From: Paracoccaceae bacterium
Lineage (GTDB): Bacteria > Pseudomonadota > Alphaproteobacteria > Rhodobacterales > Rhodobacteraceae
Length of the DNA stretch: 33,834 nt
Reading direction: 5' to 3'
Assembly: GCA_002402045.2 (NCBI GenBank)
Contig: NVUX02000097.1
Location: forward strand, 1-33,834
Position 1 is the first letter of the stretch; each line of letters begins with the position of its first letter. The translations under genes and the position numbers were made by a program. This document shows positions 1 to 9,004 of the stretch, piece after piece. The notes under the pieces were generated by a model. The model did not search any database. It saw only the letters and a list, made by a program, of their open reading frames with translations, and had not been told where the DNA came from.

Positions 1-102
1 AAACTGAAGGAATTCAAGCGTATAGCCATGCGGTCCTGCAAAACTGATCAAAGCTACGCCTCAATGATCTATATGTCGGCAGCCATCATCAATTCACGAT
101 GA
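1..102 (+). CDS. IS5-family transposase, C-terminal fragment
   Basis: Frame 1 is open from base 1 and reads KLKEFKRIAMRSCKTDQ, then on to a TGA at 100-102, giving 33 residues. The pattern K-L-K-x-F-(K/R)-R-(I/V)-A-(M/T)-R, then K-T-x-x-S, then an alanine-rich hydrophobic end closing in R, is that of the C-terminus of IS5-family DDE transposases. It includes the region just after the catalytic glutamate. The stop codon overlaps the terminal repeat by three bases, as is common for compact IS elements. The rest of the protein lies outside the window. Family assignment is from motif recognition, not from a search. Confidence 0.8.
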   Translation, partial: KLKEFKRIAMRSCKTDQSYASMIYMSAAIINSR

Positions 103-116
103 ATCTCAACAAGCCC
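100..116 (-). repeat. Right terminal inverted repeat of the IS
   Basis: Read on the minus strand this is GGGCTTGTTGAGATTCA, identical over all 17 bases to the plus-strand sequence at 33710-33726. The two sites face opposite ways, as the two ends of one IS should. The flanking host bases (117-118) are TA, the same dinucleotide that precedes the other end. Confidence 0.88.
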
Positions 117-1738
117 TAGTTGTACTCCAAGCTCTCCATGCCCTCAAAAGGGCGAAAGCTATCGGTGCGAGCATTGTTCCACGGCACGCGGTAGGATTCC
201 GAGAAAATTTCTACCTTGTCATCAATCAGCGCACCCGGTTTCATTTTTAGATAAATTCGTGCGCCCGAGGTGGTTTCGCCGTTTTTCTGCCGGATCATCA
301 GGTGCTTGGGTTGCAGCTCATCTGGCCCGCCAAGCCCGGCCGCGCCAATCATTTCTGCCACAGCCTTTAGCGTATTTTTATGAAAGTTCGCCACGCGCTT
401 TGATTTGCTATCCACATCCAGCGCCCTTTGCCTTAGCGGGTCTTGGGTGGTGATACCCACGGGGCAATGATTGGTGTGGCAAGCCTGTGCTTGGACACAG
501 CCGATAGAAAACATAAATCCGCGCGCGGAGTTTACCCAATCCGCCCCAAGCGCGAAGGCTTTGACGATGTCATAGGCTGTAACGAGCTTACCCGCAGCGC
601 CGATTTTGATTTGGTCACGCAGGCCTGCGCCCACGAGTGTATTGACCACAAAAGCTAGCCCCTCAACCAGCGGCATGCCGATATGGTTGGCAAATTCAAG
701 TGGCGCTGCACCGGTGCCGCCTTCTTTGCCATCAACCACAATGAAATCAGGCACAATGCCCGTTTCGAGCATAGCTTTGACCATGCACATAAATTCCCGC
801 CTGTGGCCTACGCAAAGCTTAAAGCCGACAGGCTTTCCGTTTGACAATTCACGAAGCTCCTGCAGGAAATTTACAAATTCAAGCGGGGTGGAAAACTTGG
901 AGTGGGTTGCCGGGGAGAGGCAATCTTTGTTCATCGGAATTCCGCGCGCTTCAGCAATTTCGGGCGAGATTTTACTGGCGGGCAACATGCCGCCATGGCC
1001 TGGCTTTGCCCCTTGGCTCAGCTTTACTTCAATCATTTTTACCTGTGGATCACTGGCCTGTTCAGCAAATTTTTCAGCGCAAAAAGTGCCGTCTTCGTTG
1101 CGACACCCGTAATAACCACTGCCGATTTCATAAATCAGGTCGCCACCGCCTTCGCGGTGATAAATACTAATGCCGCCTTCGCCGGTGTCATGGGCAAACC
1201 CGCCCATTTTGGCGCCCTTGTTAAGGGCCGAAATTGCATTTGCGCTCAGCGCGCCAAAGCTCATGGCCGAAATATTGAGGATCGAAGCTTGATAGGGCTG
1301 CTTACAAGCCGCATTGCCGATTTTTACGCGGCAATCCCAGGGCAAATCGCTGCGTGCCAGCACTGAGTGGGTCATCCAGCTATAGCCCGCCGCATACACA
1401 TCTTCGCGGGTGCCAAACGGGCGTTTGTCTTCCACGCCCTTGGATCGTTGATACACGATCGAGCGGTCATCGCGCGAAAACGGCTCTTTATCGCTGTCAC
1501 TCTCCATTAGGTATTGCCGAATTTCGGGGCGGATGCTCTCCAGTATCCAGCGCAGGTTGCCCAGCACCGGATAATTTCGCAAAATGGCGTGGCGTTTTTG
1601 GGTGACATCTCGAATGCCTACAAGGGTGAAAAACCCGAAGAACACAGAGGGGAGCCAGAACCAAGGTGAGAAATACAGCAGCGCGAGGCTTATGGCTGTT
1701 AAAACAATGATGATAGCGAAGACAGTATAGCGGATCAT
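116..1738 (-). CDS. Membrane-anchored FMN-binding glutamate-synthase-like protein
   Basis: The 540-residue protein resembles the FMN/Fe-S synthase domain of glutamate synthase (GltB) but stands alone, like the YerD-type proteins, whose substrate is not settled. Residues 1-45 hold two hydrophobic segments that should anchor it in the inner membrane. FMN-domain motifs follow: SAMSFGALS, HDTGEGGIS, a K-L-S-Q-G-A-K-P-G-H-G-G stretch, VDGKEGGTGAAP and IKIGAAGK. Cysteines 414, 420 and 425 have the C-x5-C-x4-C spacing of the 3Fe-4S site of glutamate synthase. There is no glutaminase domain, so ammonia or another donor, or a different reaction, is likely. The ATG at 1738 has only a weak AGG upstream. 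The TAG stop is formed by host TA plus the first G of the IS, so the native C-terminus may have been slightly different. The length is near normal for the family, so the protein is probably still functional. Confidence 0.85.
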   Translation of the reverse strand: MIRYTVFAIIIVLTAISLALLYFSPWFWLPSVFFGFFTLVGIRDVTQKRHAILRNYPVLGNLRWILESIRPEIRQYLMESDSDKEPFSRDDRSIVYQRSKGVEDKRPFGTREDVYAAGYSWMTHSVLARSDLPWDCRVKIGNAACKQPYQASILNISAMSFGALSANAISALNKGAKMGGFAHDTGEGGISIYHREGGGDLIYEIGSGYYGCRNEDGTFCAEKFAEQASDPQVKMIEVKLSQGAKPGHGGMLPASKISPEIAEARGIPMNKDCLSPATHSKFSTPLEFVNFLQELRELSNGKPVGFKLCVGHRREFMCMVKAMLETGIVPDFIVVDGKEGGTGAAPLEFANHIGMPLVEGLAFVVNTLVGAGLRDQIKIGAAGKLVTAYDIVKAFALGADWVNSARGFMFSIGCVQAQACHTNHCPVGITTQDPLRQRALDVDSKSKRVANFHKNTLKAVAEMIGAAGLGGPDELQPKHLMIRQKNGETTSGARIYLKMKPGALIDDKVEIFSESYRVPWNNARTDSFRPFEGMESLEYN

Positions 1739-1944
1739 AGTTGGACCTGTTTTTGGGAATCATAAGCTGAGGAGCCTTAAACAAGAATGATGAAAACATA
1801 TGTATACGGTGTGAACAAAGCACTATTTTGCAATTTGCAATTATATATTCCGGCGGGTTCCCGCGCTTTGTGACTATTTCCCATTGCCCCAATGGAAAAT
1901 TTAGGCCATTTTGCGACAATTGCCACAACAGGAGAATCGATGCT
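1739..1944. promoter_or_regulatory. Divergent intergenic region with two palindromes before pyrH
   Basis: This 206-bp gap separates the flavoprotein gene from pyrH and must hold the promoter of the long plus-strand operon. It is AT-rich around 1825-1850. Two palindromes follow: GCGGG-TT-CCCGC at 1853-1864 and CCATTG-CCC-CAATGG at 1881-1895. The second is 50 bases upstream of the pyrH start and could be a 5'-leader hairpin or an operator. I could not fix a convincing -35/-10 pair. Confidence 0.4.
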
Positions 1945-2682
1945 ATGCCGGATGGGGATATAACCGCCAAACCGCTTTATAAGCGTGTGCTCATCAAAAT
2001 TTCGGGCGAGGCCCTGATGGGCGACACCCAGTTTGGCCTGCACCCCCCCACCGTTGAGCGCATCGCCAACGAGATTAAAAAAGTGCATGATACCGGCACC
2101 GAGATTTGCCTTGTGCTGGGCGGCGGCAATATTTTCCGCGGCATGGCGGGCAGTGCGCAGGGTATGGAGCGCACCACGGCTGATTATATGGGCATGCTCG
2201 GCACGATTATGAATGCCCTTGGGATGCAGGGCGCGCTTGAGTCGCTCGGCATTTTTACTCGCGTTATTTCGGCCATTCCGATGGATCAGGTGTGCGAGCC
2301 ATACATTCGCCGCCGCGCCGTGCGCCACCTTGAAAAGGGCCGCGTGTGCATTTTTGCTGCAGGCACAGGCAACCCGTATTTTACCACCGATACCGCGGCC
2401 ACGCTGCGCGCCTCTGAAATGAACTGTGAGGCCATGTATAAAGCCACGCAGGTAGACGGTATTTATGATAGTGACCCCAAAACCAACCCGGATGCCAAGC
2501 GCTATTCCGAAGTTACGTATGACGAGGTTTTGCAGAAAAACCTGAAGGTGATGGATGCCGCCGCGATTGCGCTGGCGCGGGATAACCGGCTGCCGATTAT
2601 ACTGTTTGATATTAACGCCCCTGAGGGCCTCATCGGAATTTTATCTGGTCAAGGCAACTTTACCACCGTAATACCGAGTTAA
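1945..2682 (+). CDS. pyrH: UMP kinase
   Basis: PyrH phosphorylates UMP to UDP with ATP in the cytosol and supplies all pyrimidine nucleotides. It is a hexameric amino-acid-kinase-fold enzyme, unrelated to eukaryotic UMP/CMP kinases. The 245-residue protein has the family motifs [14 protein letters not shown] near the N-terminus, LGGGNIFRG, the UMP-contacting [13 protein letters not shown], and [10 protein letters not shown] near residue 170. The frame stays open upstream to 1828, but the ATG at 1945 has AGGAG at 1930-1934, ten bases before it, and gives the normal family length. In many proteobacteria rpsB and tsf precede pyrH. Here pyrH is the first gene of its run and is divergent from the flavoprotein gene. 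Confidence 0.96.
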   Translation: MPDGDITAKPLYKRVLIKISGEALMGDTQFGLHPPTVERIANEIKKVHDTGTEICLVLGGGNIFRGMAGSAQGMERTTADYMGMLGTIMNALGMQGALESLGIFTRVISAIPMDQVCEPYIRRRAVRHLEKGRVCIFAAGTGNPYFTTDTAATLRASEMNCEAMYKATQVDGIYDSDPKTNPDAKRYSEVTYDEVLQKNLKVMDAAAIALARDNRLPIILFDINAPEGLIGILSGQGNFTTVIPS

Positions 2683-2694
2683 AAGGAGACAAAC

Positions 2695-3258
2695 ATGTCA
2701 GACGATATAGACATTGATATTGATGGCCTAAGTGGGCGCATGGATGGCGCGCTCACCGCCATGCGGCGAGATTTTAACTCACTGCGCACCGGACGGGCCT
2801 CGGCCTCTATGCTGGATACTGTGTATGTGGAGGCCTACGGCTCGCGCACGCCGCTTTCGCAGGTGGCCACAATCAACGTGCCAGAGCCGCGTATGGTGAC
2901 GGTGAATGTATGGGATAAAACCATGGTGGAAGCCGTGGATAAGGCCATTCGCATTTCGGGCCTTGGACTTAATCCGGTCATGGACGGCACAATGTTGCGC
3001 CTGCCTATCCCCGAGCTGAACGAGGAGCGCCGCCGGGAAATGGCCAAGCTCTGCGGAACATATGCTGAAAATGCGAAAATCTCGGCGCGCAATGTGCGGC
3101 GTGACGGCATGGACCAGATCAAGAAAGCCAAAAACGACGGTATGTCGGAAGATGACCAGAAGGTTTGGCAGGACGAGATTCAGGATATTACCGACGCAAC
3201 GATCAAAAAGATTGATGCCGCGCTTGAGACCAAACAAGCCGAAATAATGCAGGTATAG
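2695..3258 (+). CDS. frr: Ribosome recycling factor
   Basis: RRF works with EF-G to split the post-termination ribosome so that subunits can be reused. The 187-residue protein has the usual length and the conserved elements: [21 protein letters not shown] at the start of the three-helix bundle, [14 protein letters not shown] in the small domain, and [12 protein letters not shown] leading into the second long helix. A good Shine-Dalgarno site (AAAAGGAGA) lies before the ATG. It follows pyrH by 12 bases, the classic pairing. Its TAG stop is followed at once by the cdsA start, with no uppS between. Confidence 0.97.
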   Translation: MSDDIDIDIDGLSGRMDGALTAMRRDFNSLRTGRASASMLDTVYVEAYGSRTPLSQVATINVPEPRMVTVNVWDKTMVEAVDKAIRISGLGLNPVMDGTMLRLPIPELNEERRREMAKLCGTYAENAKISARNVRRDGMDQIKKAKNDGMSEDDQKVWQDEIQDITDATIKKIDAALETKQAEIMQV

Positions 3259-4074
3259 ATGGACGACCCCGTCGAACAGCCCGAAACGCCACCTGCAAAG
3301 TTTGCGGACCTTTGGGTTCGTATAGCTTCGGCGGTTGTGATGGCCCTTATTGGGGGCATCGCATTTTGGCAGGGCGGCGACTATGTGGCCGCGCTGTTGG
3401 TTGTTGTCGGCGGGCTAATGGCGTGGGAGTTTCGGCGGCTTATCTTGCCCGATGCATCCAACAAGGACATGGGCCTTTGGGTGATGGTGGCTGGCACGTC
3501 TGGTGCGGTCGTGGCGGCCAATCTATTCGGTTTTTGGCTAGCCTTTCCCATCGTCGCGCTGGCGGCGGTTATTCTCTGGCAGATCAAGCATAAGCGGCCA
3601 CTCTGGATAGCCACTGGCATGGTTTACCTCGCCACGCCTTTGGCCGCGCTTTTGGTGATACGGGACCAGCAAGGGCTAACCACCGTATTATGGCTGGTTG
3701 GCGTGGTTATCGCCTCTGATATCGGCGGCTATTTCTTTGGTCGGATATTTGGCGGCCCCAAGTTTTGGCCCTCGATTTCCCCCAAGAAAACATGGTCTGG
3801 CACCGTGGGCGGCTGGGCGCTGGCGCTAGGGGTTGGCTTTGTTTACTGGTCTCTTGGCGGCCCGCATGGCTTTCGGGAAATCATGCTGTTTTCCATTCCA
3901 ATTGCTATGGCCGCACAAGTTGGTGATTTGTTTGAAAGCTGGCTGAAGCGCAAGGCGGGGATTAAAGATTCAAGCAATCTTATCCCCGGTCACGGCGGCT
4001 TGCTGGACCGCTTCGACGGGCTATTGGCGGCGACCACTTTTTACATGGCGCTGCATCTGCTCGGGGCGCTCTGA
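3259..4074 (+). CDS. cdsA: Phosphatidate cytidylyltransferase (CDP-diacylglycerol synthase)
   Basis: CdsA makes CDP-diacylglycerol from phosphatidic acid and CTP in the inner membrane, the branch point for phospholipids. The 271-residue protein has about eight hydrophobic segments. Its C-terminal part carries the family signature: S-W-L-K-R-K near residue 224, then K-D-S-S-N-L-I-P-G-H-G-G and L-L-D-R-F-D, which binds metal and CTP. The ATG directly abuts the frr stop, so translation is probably coupled. A short hydrophilic tail rich in Pro and Glu precedes the first membrane segment. Confidence 0.95.
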   Translation: MDDPVEQPETPPAKFADLWVRIASAVVMALIGGIAFWQGGDYVAALLVVVGGLMAWEFRRLILPDASNKDMGLWVMVAGTSGAVVAANLFGFWLAFPIVALAAVILWQIKHKRPLWIATGMVYLATPLAALLVIRDQQGLTTVLWLVGVVIASDIGGYFFGRIFGGPKFWPSISPKKTWSGTVGGWALALGVGFVYWSLGGPHGFREIMLFSIPIAMAAQVGDLFESWLKRKAGIKDSSNLIPGHGGLLDRFDGLLAATTFYMALHLLGAL

Positions 4075-4077
4075 AAC

Positions 4078-5235
4078 ATGCGAAAAATCAGTATTTTCGG
4101 GGCCACTGGCTCCATCGGCAGCAATACGTTTGATTTGATCCGGCGGGATAAAGCGGCGTATGACGTGGTGGCGCTGAGCGGTGCTGGCAATATTGCCCTG
4201 CTGGCCGCGCAGGCCAAGGAATTTAACGCCGAAATCGCGATTACCGCCTTGCCTGAGCGGCTGGATGATCTGCGCGATGCGCTCTCCGGCACAAGCATTG
4301 AGGTCGCGGCAGGGGCCGATGCCATCGCTGAGGCTGCCGAACGCAAAGTTGATTGGGGCATGTCGGCGATTGTGGGGGCTGCGGGGCTGCGGGCCTCTAT
4401 GGCCTTGGCGCGGCATGGCGGCATTTTGGCGCTGGCCAATAAGGAAAGCATGGTCTGTGCCGGAGATCTGCTGCTGGCAGAGTGCGCCGCACACGGCACC
4501 AAAATGCTGCCGGTTGATAGCGAGCATTCGGCCCTGTTTCAGGCCATGAACGGGGAAGATGCCAAAACGCTGCGGCGGCTCATTCTTACGGCCACTGGTG
4601 GCCCGTTTAAGGATTTTACCACCGAGCAAATGCGCGGCGTAACCCCTGAGCAAGCCGTAAAACACCCCAAATGGAACATGGGGCAACGGATATCCATTGA
4701 TTCCGCTTCGATGTTCAATAAAGCCTTGGAAGTGATTGAAGCCAAATATATTTTTGCCTGTAAACCTTCGCAAATCGAGGTGGTTGTCCACCCCGAAGCC
4801 ATAGTGCATTCGATGGTCGAATACGTGGACCATACCATCATTGCGCATATGGGCAGCCCCGATATGCGCGGCGCCATTGGTTATGCCCTGCATTGGCCAA
4901 GCCGCGCGCCAAACCCAATTAAGCCGCTTGATTTTGCCACCCTTGGCAGCCTCAGCTTTGCCAGTCCTGACGAGGCACGGTTTCCGGCGCTTCGGCTGGC
5001 GCGTGAGACCCTGAGTATGGGCGGCCATGCGGGCGCGATATTCAACGCCGCCAAAGAAGCTGCGCTTGATGCCTTTATTGCCAAAAAAATCGGCTTCCTT
5101 GATATGGCAGACATGGTTGAAAAAACCCTGTATCATCCCCAATTAGAATCCATTCGTGACGAAAACCAATCATCCATTGCGCACGTGCTGGCGGCAGATG
5201 CCCAAGCCCGCGCACTGGTTAACGCCCAGATTTAA
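4078..5235 (+). CDS. dxr: 1-deoxy-D-xylulose 5-phosphate reductoisomerase
   Basis: DXR converts DXP to 2-C-methyl-D-erythritol 4-phosphate with NADPH, the committed step of the MEP isoprenoid pathway and the fosmidomycin target. The 385-residue protein begins with the NADPH motif GATGSIGSNT. It has LANKES (K122), PVDSEH (metal ligands D147 and E149), ATGGPF, HPKWNMG, and S209/N214/K215/E218 matching E. coli S222/N227/K228/E231. The usual D-G-S after HSMVEYV is D-H-T here, a mild variation. The start is three bases after the cdsA stop. The product feeds undecaprenyl phosphate and quinones, in keeping with the envelope theme of the operon. Confidence 0.97.
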   Translation: MRKISIFGATGSIGSNTFDLIRRDKAAYDVVALSGAGNIALLAAQAKEFNAEIAITALPERLDDLRDALSGTSIEVAAGADAIAEAAERKVDWGMSAIVGAAGLRASMALARHGGILALANKESMVCAGDLLLAECAAHGTKMLPVDSEHSALFQAMNGEDAKTLRRLILTATGGPFKDFTTEQMRGVTPEQAVKHPKWNMGQRISIDSASMFNKALEVIEAKYIFACKPSQIEVVVHPEAIVHSMVEYVDHTIIAHMGSPDMRGAIGYALHWPSRAPNPIKPLDFATLGSLSFASPDEARFPALRLARETLSMGGHAGAIFNAAKEAALDAFIAKKIGFLDMADMVEKTLYHPQLESIRDENQSSIAHVLAADAQARALVNAQI

Positions 5236-5244
5236 GGAGCCGCC

Positions 5245-6588
5245 ATGGACTGGCTTGCCAATATCCCCCTAATCGGAAGCCCGATTGTTACCATTTTGGC
5301 GTTCATCGTGCTGATGGGCGTTGTGGTGACCATCCACGAATACGGCCACTATATTGTGGGCCGCTGGGTGGGCATTCATGCCGAGGTGTTCTCGCTTGGC
5401 TTTGGGCCAACGCTGTGGTCGCGGGTTGATAAACGTGGCACCAAATGGCAGGTGGCTGCCGTACCGCTGGGCGGCTACGTAAAGTTTCTTGGGGACCGCG
5501 ATGCCGCCAGTACGGCAGCATCGGATGAGCTTGACGAGATGAGCGCCTACGACCGTCGCCGCAGCTTTCCGGCGGCAGCTATCTGGCGGCGGTTCTTAAC
5601 CGTGCTTGCTGGGCCCGTGTTTAATTTCATCCTGTCTGCCATTATTTTTACCGGCATAACCCTGTGGCAGGGCATGGCGATGGAGCGCCCAACGGTGGGC
5701 GAGGTTGCGCCGCTGCCGTATGAAAACCAGCTGCAAGCCGGCGATGTTATTCTGGCGATCAACAACGAGCCGGTGAGTGATTACCAAAGCCTCTATGAGG
5801 CGGTGCTTGTGCTTCAGGAATCCGGCGATTTGGGCACTGTAAGCATGCTTGTTGAGCGTGGGGACCAGCCGCGCAAGATTTCGGTGCCCTACCTCTATTT
5901 GCCGTTGGTTTCGGCTGTTACCCCCCTTTCTCCGGCTTATAAGGCGGGCATCAAGGTTGGGGATGTTATCCTCGCGGCCAACGGGGTTGATATCAGCAGT
6001 TTTGGAGAGCTTCGCGCCGCCGTAGAGGCCTCGTTGGATACAGAGATTTTACTCAGTATTTGGCGTAGTGGTGAAACACTTGCGCTGAAATTAACGCCTG
6101 AAGTAACAGATTATCCGAATAGTGAAGGCGGGTTTGACCAACGTATATTAATCGGCGTGGGCGGTGGGTTTTACTTTGACTCCGCAACCGAAACACCGCC
6201 ATTTTTAACCGCACTAGAAATCGGCACACGGCAAGTCTACACGGTTATGGATTCCTCGTTAAATGGGCTTAAACACATTATTCTCGGGAATATTTCAGTT
6301 AAAAACCTGCAAGGCCCTATCGGTATTGCCCAGATTTCCAGTGCCGCCGTGCAAACAGGCACGCTCGATTTCATTTTCCTGATAGGTGTTATCTCCACAG
6401 CCATCGGCTTGCTTAACCTCTTCCCCATTCCGGTGCTGGATGGCGGGCACCTCGTGACCTATGTTTATGAAGCCATTATGCGCAAGCCGCCCAACCCGCG
6501 CTTCTTGCAAGCGGTTATGGCTGTCGGCATGGTTTTGCTGCTTTCGATGATGTTGCTTGCATCCTATAACGACATTATGCGACTTTAA
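5245..6588 (+). CDS. rseP: RIP metalloprotease RseP, site-2 protease family
   Basis: RseP is an inner-membrane zinc protease that cuts within the membrane, typically releasing sigma factors from anti-sigma factors and clearing signal peptides. The 447-residue protein has the zinc motif HEYGH at residues 31-35 in the first membrane helix, two PDZ-like domains (about 130-210 and 215-290, each with an A-G-x-x-x-G-D-V-I-L motif), and the third zinc ligand in PVLDGGH (D399). Hydrophobic helices lie on both sides. GGAG precedes the ATG, nine bases after dxr. The order dxr-rseP-bamA is conserved across proteobacteria. Confidence 0.95.
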   Translation: MDWLANIPLIGSPIVTILAFIVLMGVVVTIHEYGHYIVGRWVGIHAEVFSLGFGPTLWSRVDKRGTKWQVAAVPLGGYVKFLGDRDAASTAASDELDEMSAYDRRRSFPAAAIWRRFLTVLAGPVFNFILSAIIFTGITLWQGMAMERPTVGEVAPLPYENQLQAGDVILAINNEPVSDYQSLYEAVLVLQESGDLGTVSMLVERGDQPRKISVPYLYLPLVSAVTPLSPAYKAGIKVGDVILAANGVDISSFGELRAAVEASLDTEILLSIWRSGETLALKLTPEVTDYPNSEGGFDQRILIGVGGGFYFDSATETPPFLTALEIGTRQVYTVMDSSLNGLKHIILGNISVKNLQGPIGIAQISSAAVQTGTLDFIFLIGVISTAIGLLNLFPIPVLDGGHLVTYVYEAIMRKPPNPRFLQAVMAVGMVLLLSMMLLASYNDIMRL

Positions 6589-6647
6589 CCCTCATGTAAT
6601 ACATGAGCTGGGTTCAACCGGTTCGCAATAGGTTAGGCTGGCAAAAC

Positions 6648-8990
6648 ATGCGCATCAATTTACTTCAAAAAACCCGTGTAAGTACTTTAATTGGCACGTT
6701 ATTTTTGGGAGTTAGCGCGCTCACCATCACCGCCGTTATTCCCGAATCTGCGACCGCTCAAATCTCTGGCCGATTCTCTGCGATCATCGTTTCCGGTAAT
6801 CAAAACATTCCCGAGCAAACTGTGGCCTCGCTTTCCGGGCTGGATTTGAGCCAATCTCTATCGCCCGCAGATATAAACGCCGCTATTCGCCGCCTTGTTG
6901 CCACGGGCCTGTTTGCCGATGTAGACATCCGCGCCGCCGCCGGCTGGTTAATAATCGCTGTGGTGGAAAACCCGATTATTGCGATTGTGAATTTTGAGGG
7001 CAATAACGGCATTAAAGATGCTGACTTGGCTTCGATCGTAACCTCCGCCGCACGCCGCCCACTAGACCGCCCCACCATTGAGGCCGATGCGCGCCGCATT
7101 GCCGAAGCGTATCGCCAGCAAAGCCGCTATAGCGCTACGGTCACGCCGCTTATCATTCCGCTCGCGGATGGCCGCTCAAATCTGGTTTTTCAAATTACCG
7201 AAGGGGGCCGCGAGCAAATTCAGAGCGTAAATTTTGTTGGCAACCAATCTTTCACTGACCGCCGCCTGCGACGCACCGTGGCCAGCAGCGAATCCGGATT
7301 TCTCAACTTCCTTTATAGTTCCGATAATTTTAGCACCGAGCGCGCGGCGGCAGACCAGCAGGCTTTGCTCTCGTTTTACCGAGACCGTGGCTACCCCGAT
7401 GTTGAGGTCACCGCCGGCCTTTCTGAATTTGCATTGGATCGTGACGGATTTTTCCTGACCTATTCGATCCGTGAAGGGGCCGCTTATGATTTTGGAGCCG
7501 CATCCGTTTCCACCAGTCTTGCGGGCGTCGATATTTCTGATTTTGAGCGTTTGGTGCGCCTGCGTTCGGGCCGCACTTATAGTGGCTCAAAGGTTGAAAA
7601 GATTGTGGAAGCGATCGAGGAGCACGCCACGCGCCTTGGCTTGCCATTTTTGCGGGCGGTGCCGCGCATCACTAAAAACGAAGCCGACGGCACAGTTGAT
7701 ATTACGTTTGAGCTGATCAACGGCAACCGCGTCTATGTTGAGCGTATTGATATTCGCGGCAACAGCCAAACGCTGGACCGTGTAATTCGGCGCGAGTTTG
7801 ATATGGCAGAAGGCGATGCCTATAATCCACGCAAGGTTCGCAGCGCTGAAAGTGCCTTGCGGGCGTTGCGGTTCTTCTCGCAGCTTCAGGTTTCCACCCG
7901 CCAGGGGTCTACGCCCGAAAGCGTCATTTTGGATGTGCAAGTTGCGGACCAAGCCACCGGCTCCTTTAATTTCGGGGCCAGCTATTCCACAGATTCGGGA
8001 ATTTCAGGCACCTTTAGCGTATCAGAATCCAACTTTCTGGGGCGCGGGCAGCGGTTTGACCTTAATTTAAGCTATGGCGAAACCAACAAGGTTGCCAGCT
8101 TTGGCTTTACAGAGCCAAAATTCCTCGGCCGGGATCTGGCCGCCGGTTTTGACGTATTTTATCGCCAGTCCAACCGTTCAGAATCCACGTTCCAAACCAC
8201 AGATATCGGCTTTAGCCCCTCGCTCTCCTTTCCGATAAGCGAGCGCACGCGGGCCTCTTTTACCTATGATCTGGTTTCTGAAGAAATTAGAGATACCGTA
8301 TTGGGCACCACATCGCCCATTATTATCGCCGAAGAAGGCACGGTTGTGCGCTCCGGATTGCGCTTTAATATCAGCCATGACCGCCGAAACTCGGGGACTG
8401 ACCCAAGCTCAGGCTATATTTTGCGCTTTGGCGCTGAATATGCGGGGCTGGGCGGCAACACAAACTACACCAAAGCAACGGCGCGCGCCAAAGGCTATTT
8501 TAATTTGTTTGATGAAGCTCTGATCTTCTCGGCCGATCTTGAAGGCGGTGCGCTTTACAATATTGGCAGTGGCGGCGGTTCGCGCATTACAGACCGCTTT
8601 TTCCTTGGTGGCAACTCCTTCCGCGGCTTTAGTGTGGGCGGCTTGGGGCCGAGGGACAACCAGATCGCCGCCACAAATGACTCGCTGGGGGGTAACTATT
8701 ATGCCATCGCGCGTATTGATGCCAGCTTCCCCGTTGGCCTCCCACCCGAATTGGGCATTCGCGGTGGCTTGTTTATTGATGCCGGCTCGGTTTGGGGCAT
8801 GGACGGCGCGCCGCTCGGCTCCGGCGGCACCGCTGTAGACACATCTGCGCAACTGCGTGCCTCTGCCGGCTTTGCCCTTTATTGGGATACCCCCATTGGG
8901 CCGTTGGTGTTTAACTGGGCCAATCCGTTCCTTTCGGTTGCCGGTGACGAAACACAATCCTTCAGTGTTTCGGTTAAAACCTCGTTTTGA
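6648..8990 (+). CDS. bamA: Outer membrane protein assembly factor BamA
   Basis: BamA is the Omp85 core of the machine that folds beta-barrel proteins into the outer membrane. With the chosen start it has 780 residues: a signal peptide of about 35 residues ending in an A-T-A-Q region, POTRA domains from roughly 40 to 400, and a 16-strand barrel with the R-F-F-L-G-G-N-S-F-R-G loop motif. It ends in phenylalanine after S-V-K-T-S, the usual outer-membrane C-terminal signal. The frame is open from an ATG at 6603, but that start adds 15 hydrophilic residues and has no ribosome site. The ATG at 6648 gives a normal signal peptide, though its own ribosome site is also weak. Confidence 0.95.
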   Translation: MRINLLQKTRVSTLIGTLFLGVSALTITAVIPESATAQISGRFSAIIVSGNQNIPEQTVASLSGLDLSQSLSPADINAAIRRLVATGLFADVDIRAAAGWLIIAVVENPIIAIVNFEGNNGIKDADLASIVTSAARRPLDRPTIEADARRIAEAYRQQSRYSATVTPLIIPLADGRSNLVFQITEGGREQIQSVNFVGNQSFTDRRLRRTVASSESGFLNFLYSSDNFSTERAAADQQALLSFYRDRGYPDVEVTAGLSEFALDRDGFFLTYSIREGAAYDFGAASVSTSLAGVDISDFERLVRLRSGRTYSGSKVEKIVEAIEEHATRLGLPFLRAVPRITKNEADGTVDITFELINGNRVYVERIDIRGNSQTLDRVIRREFDMAEGDAYNPRKVRSAESALRALRFFSQLQVSTRQGSTPESVILDVQVADQATGSFNFGASYSTDSGISGTFSVSESNFLGRGQRFDLNLSYGETNKVASFGFTEPKFLGRDLAAGFDVFYRQSNRSESTFQTTDIGFSPSLSFPISERTRASFTYDLVSEEIRDTVLGTTSPIIIAEEGTVVRSGLRFNISHDRRNSGTDPSSGYILRFGAEYAGLGGNTNYTKATARAKGYFNLFDEALIFSADLEGGALYNIGSGGGSRITDRFFLGGNSFRGFSVGGLGPRDNQIAATNDSLGGNYYAIARIDASFPVGLPPELGIRGGLFIDAGSVWGMDGAPLGSGGTAVDTSAQLRASAGFALYWDTPIGPLVFNWANPFLSVAGDETQSFSVSVKTSF

Positions 8991-9004
8991 TCCGGCGCTT
9001 TGGC

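Larger units (their letters stand above)
1..116 (+). mobile_element. Right end of an IS5-family insertion sequence
   Basis: The first 116 bases are the 3' end of an insertion sequence. They hold the end of a transposase frame (1-102) and a terminal inverted repeat (100-116). The same 17 bases occur in reverse complement at 33710-33726, where a second IS copy begins. The element is followed directly by TA (117-118), the kind of short target used by several IS5 subgroups. It inserted at the 3' end of the flavoprotein gene. The element is incomplete because the window starts inside it. Confidence 0.88.

Noticed and set aside
4021-5142. Long minus-strand open frame of about 373 codons opposite dxr
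   Set aside because: It lies wholly across dxr and the end of cdsA, which match known families throughout. The translated product has no recognisable motif and is typical of antisense frames in GC-rich genes.
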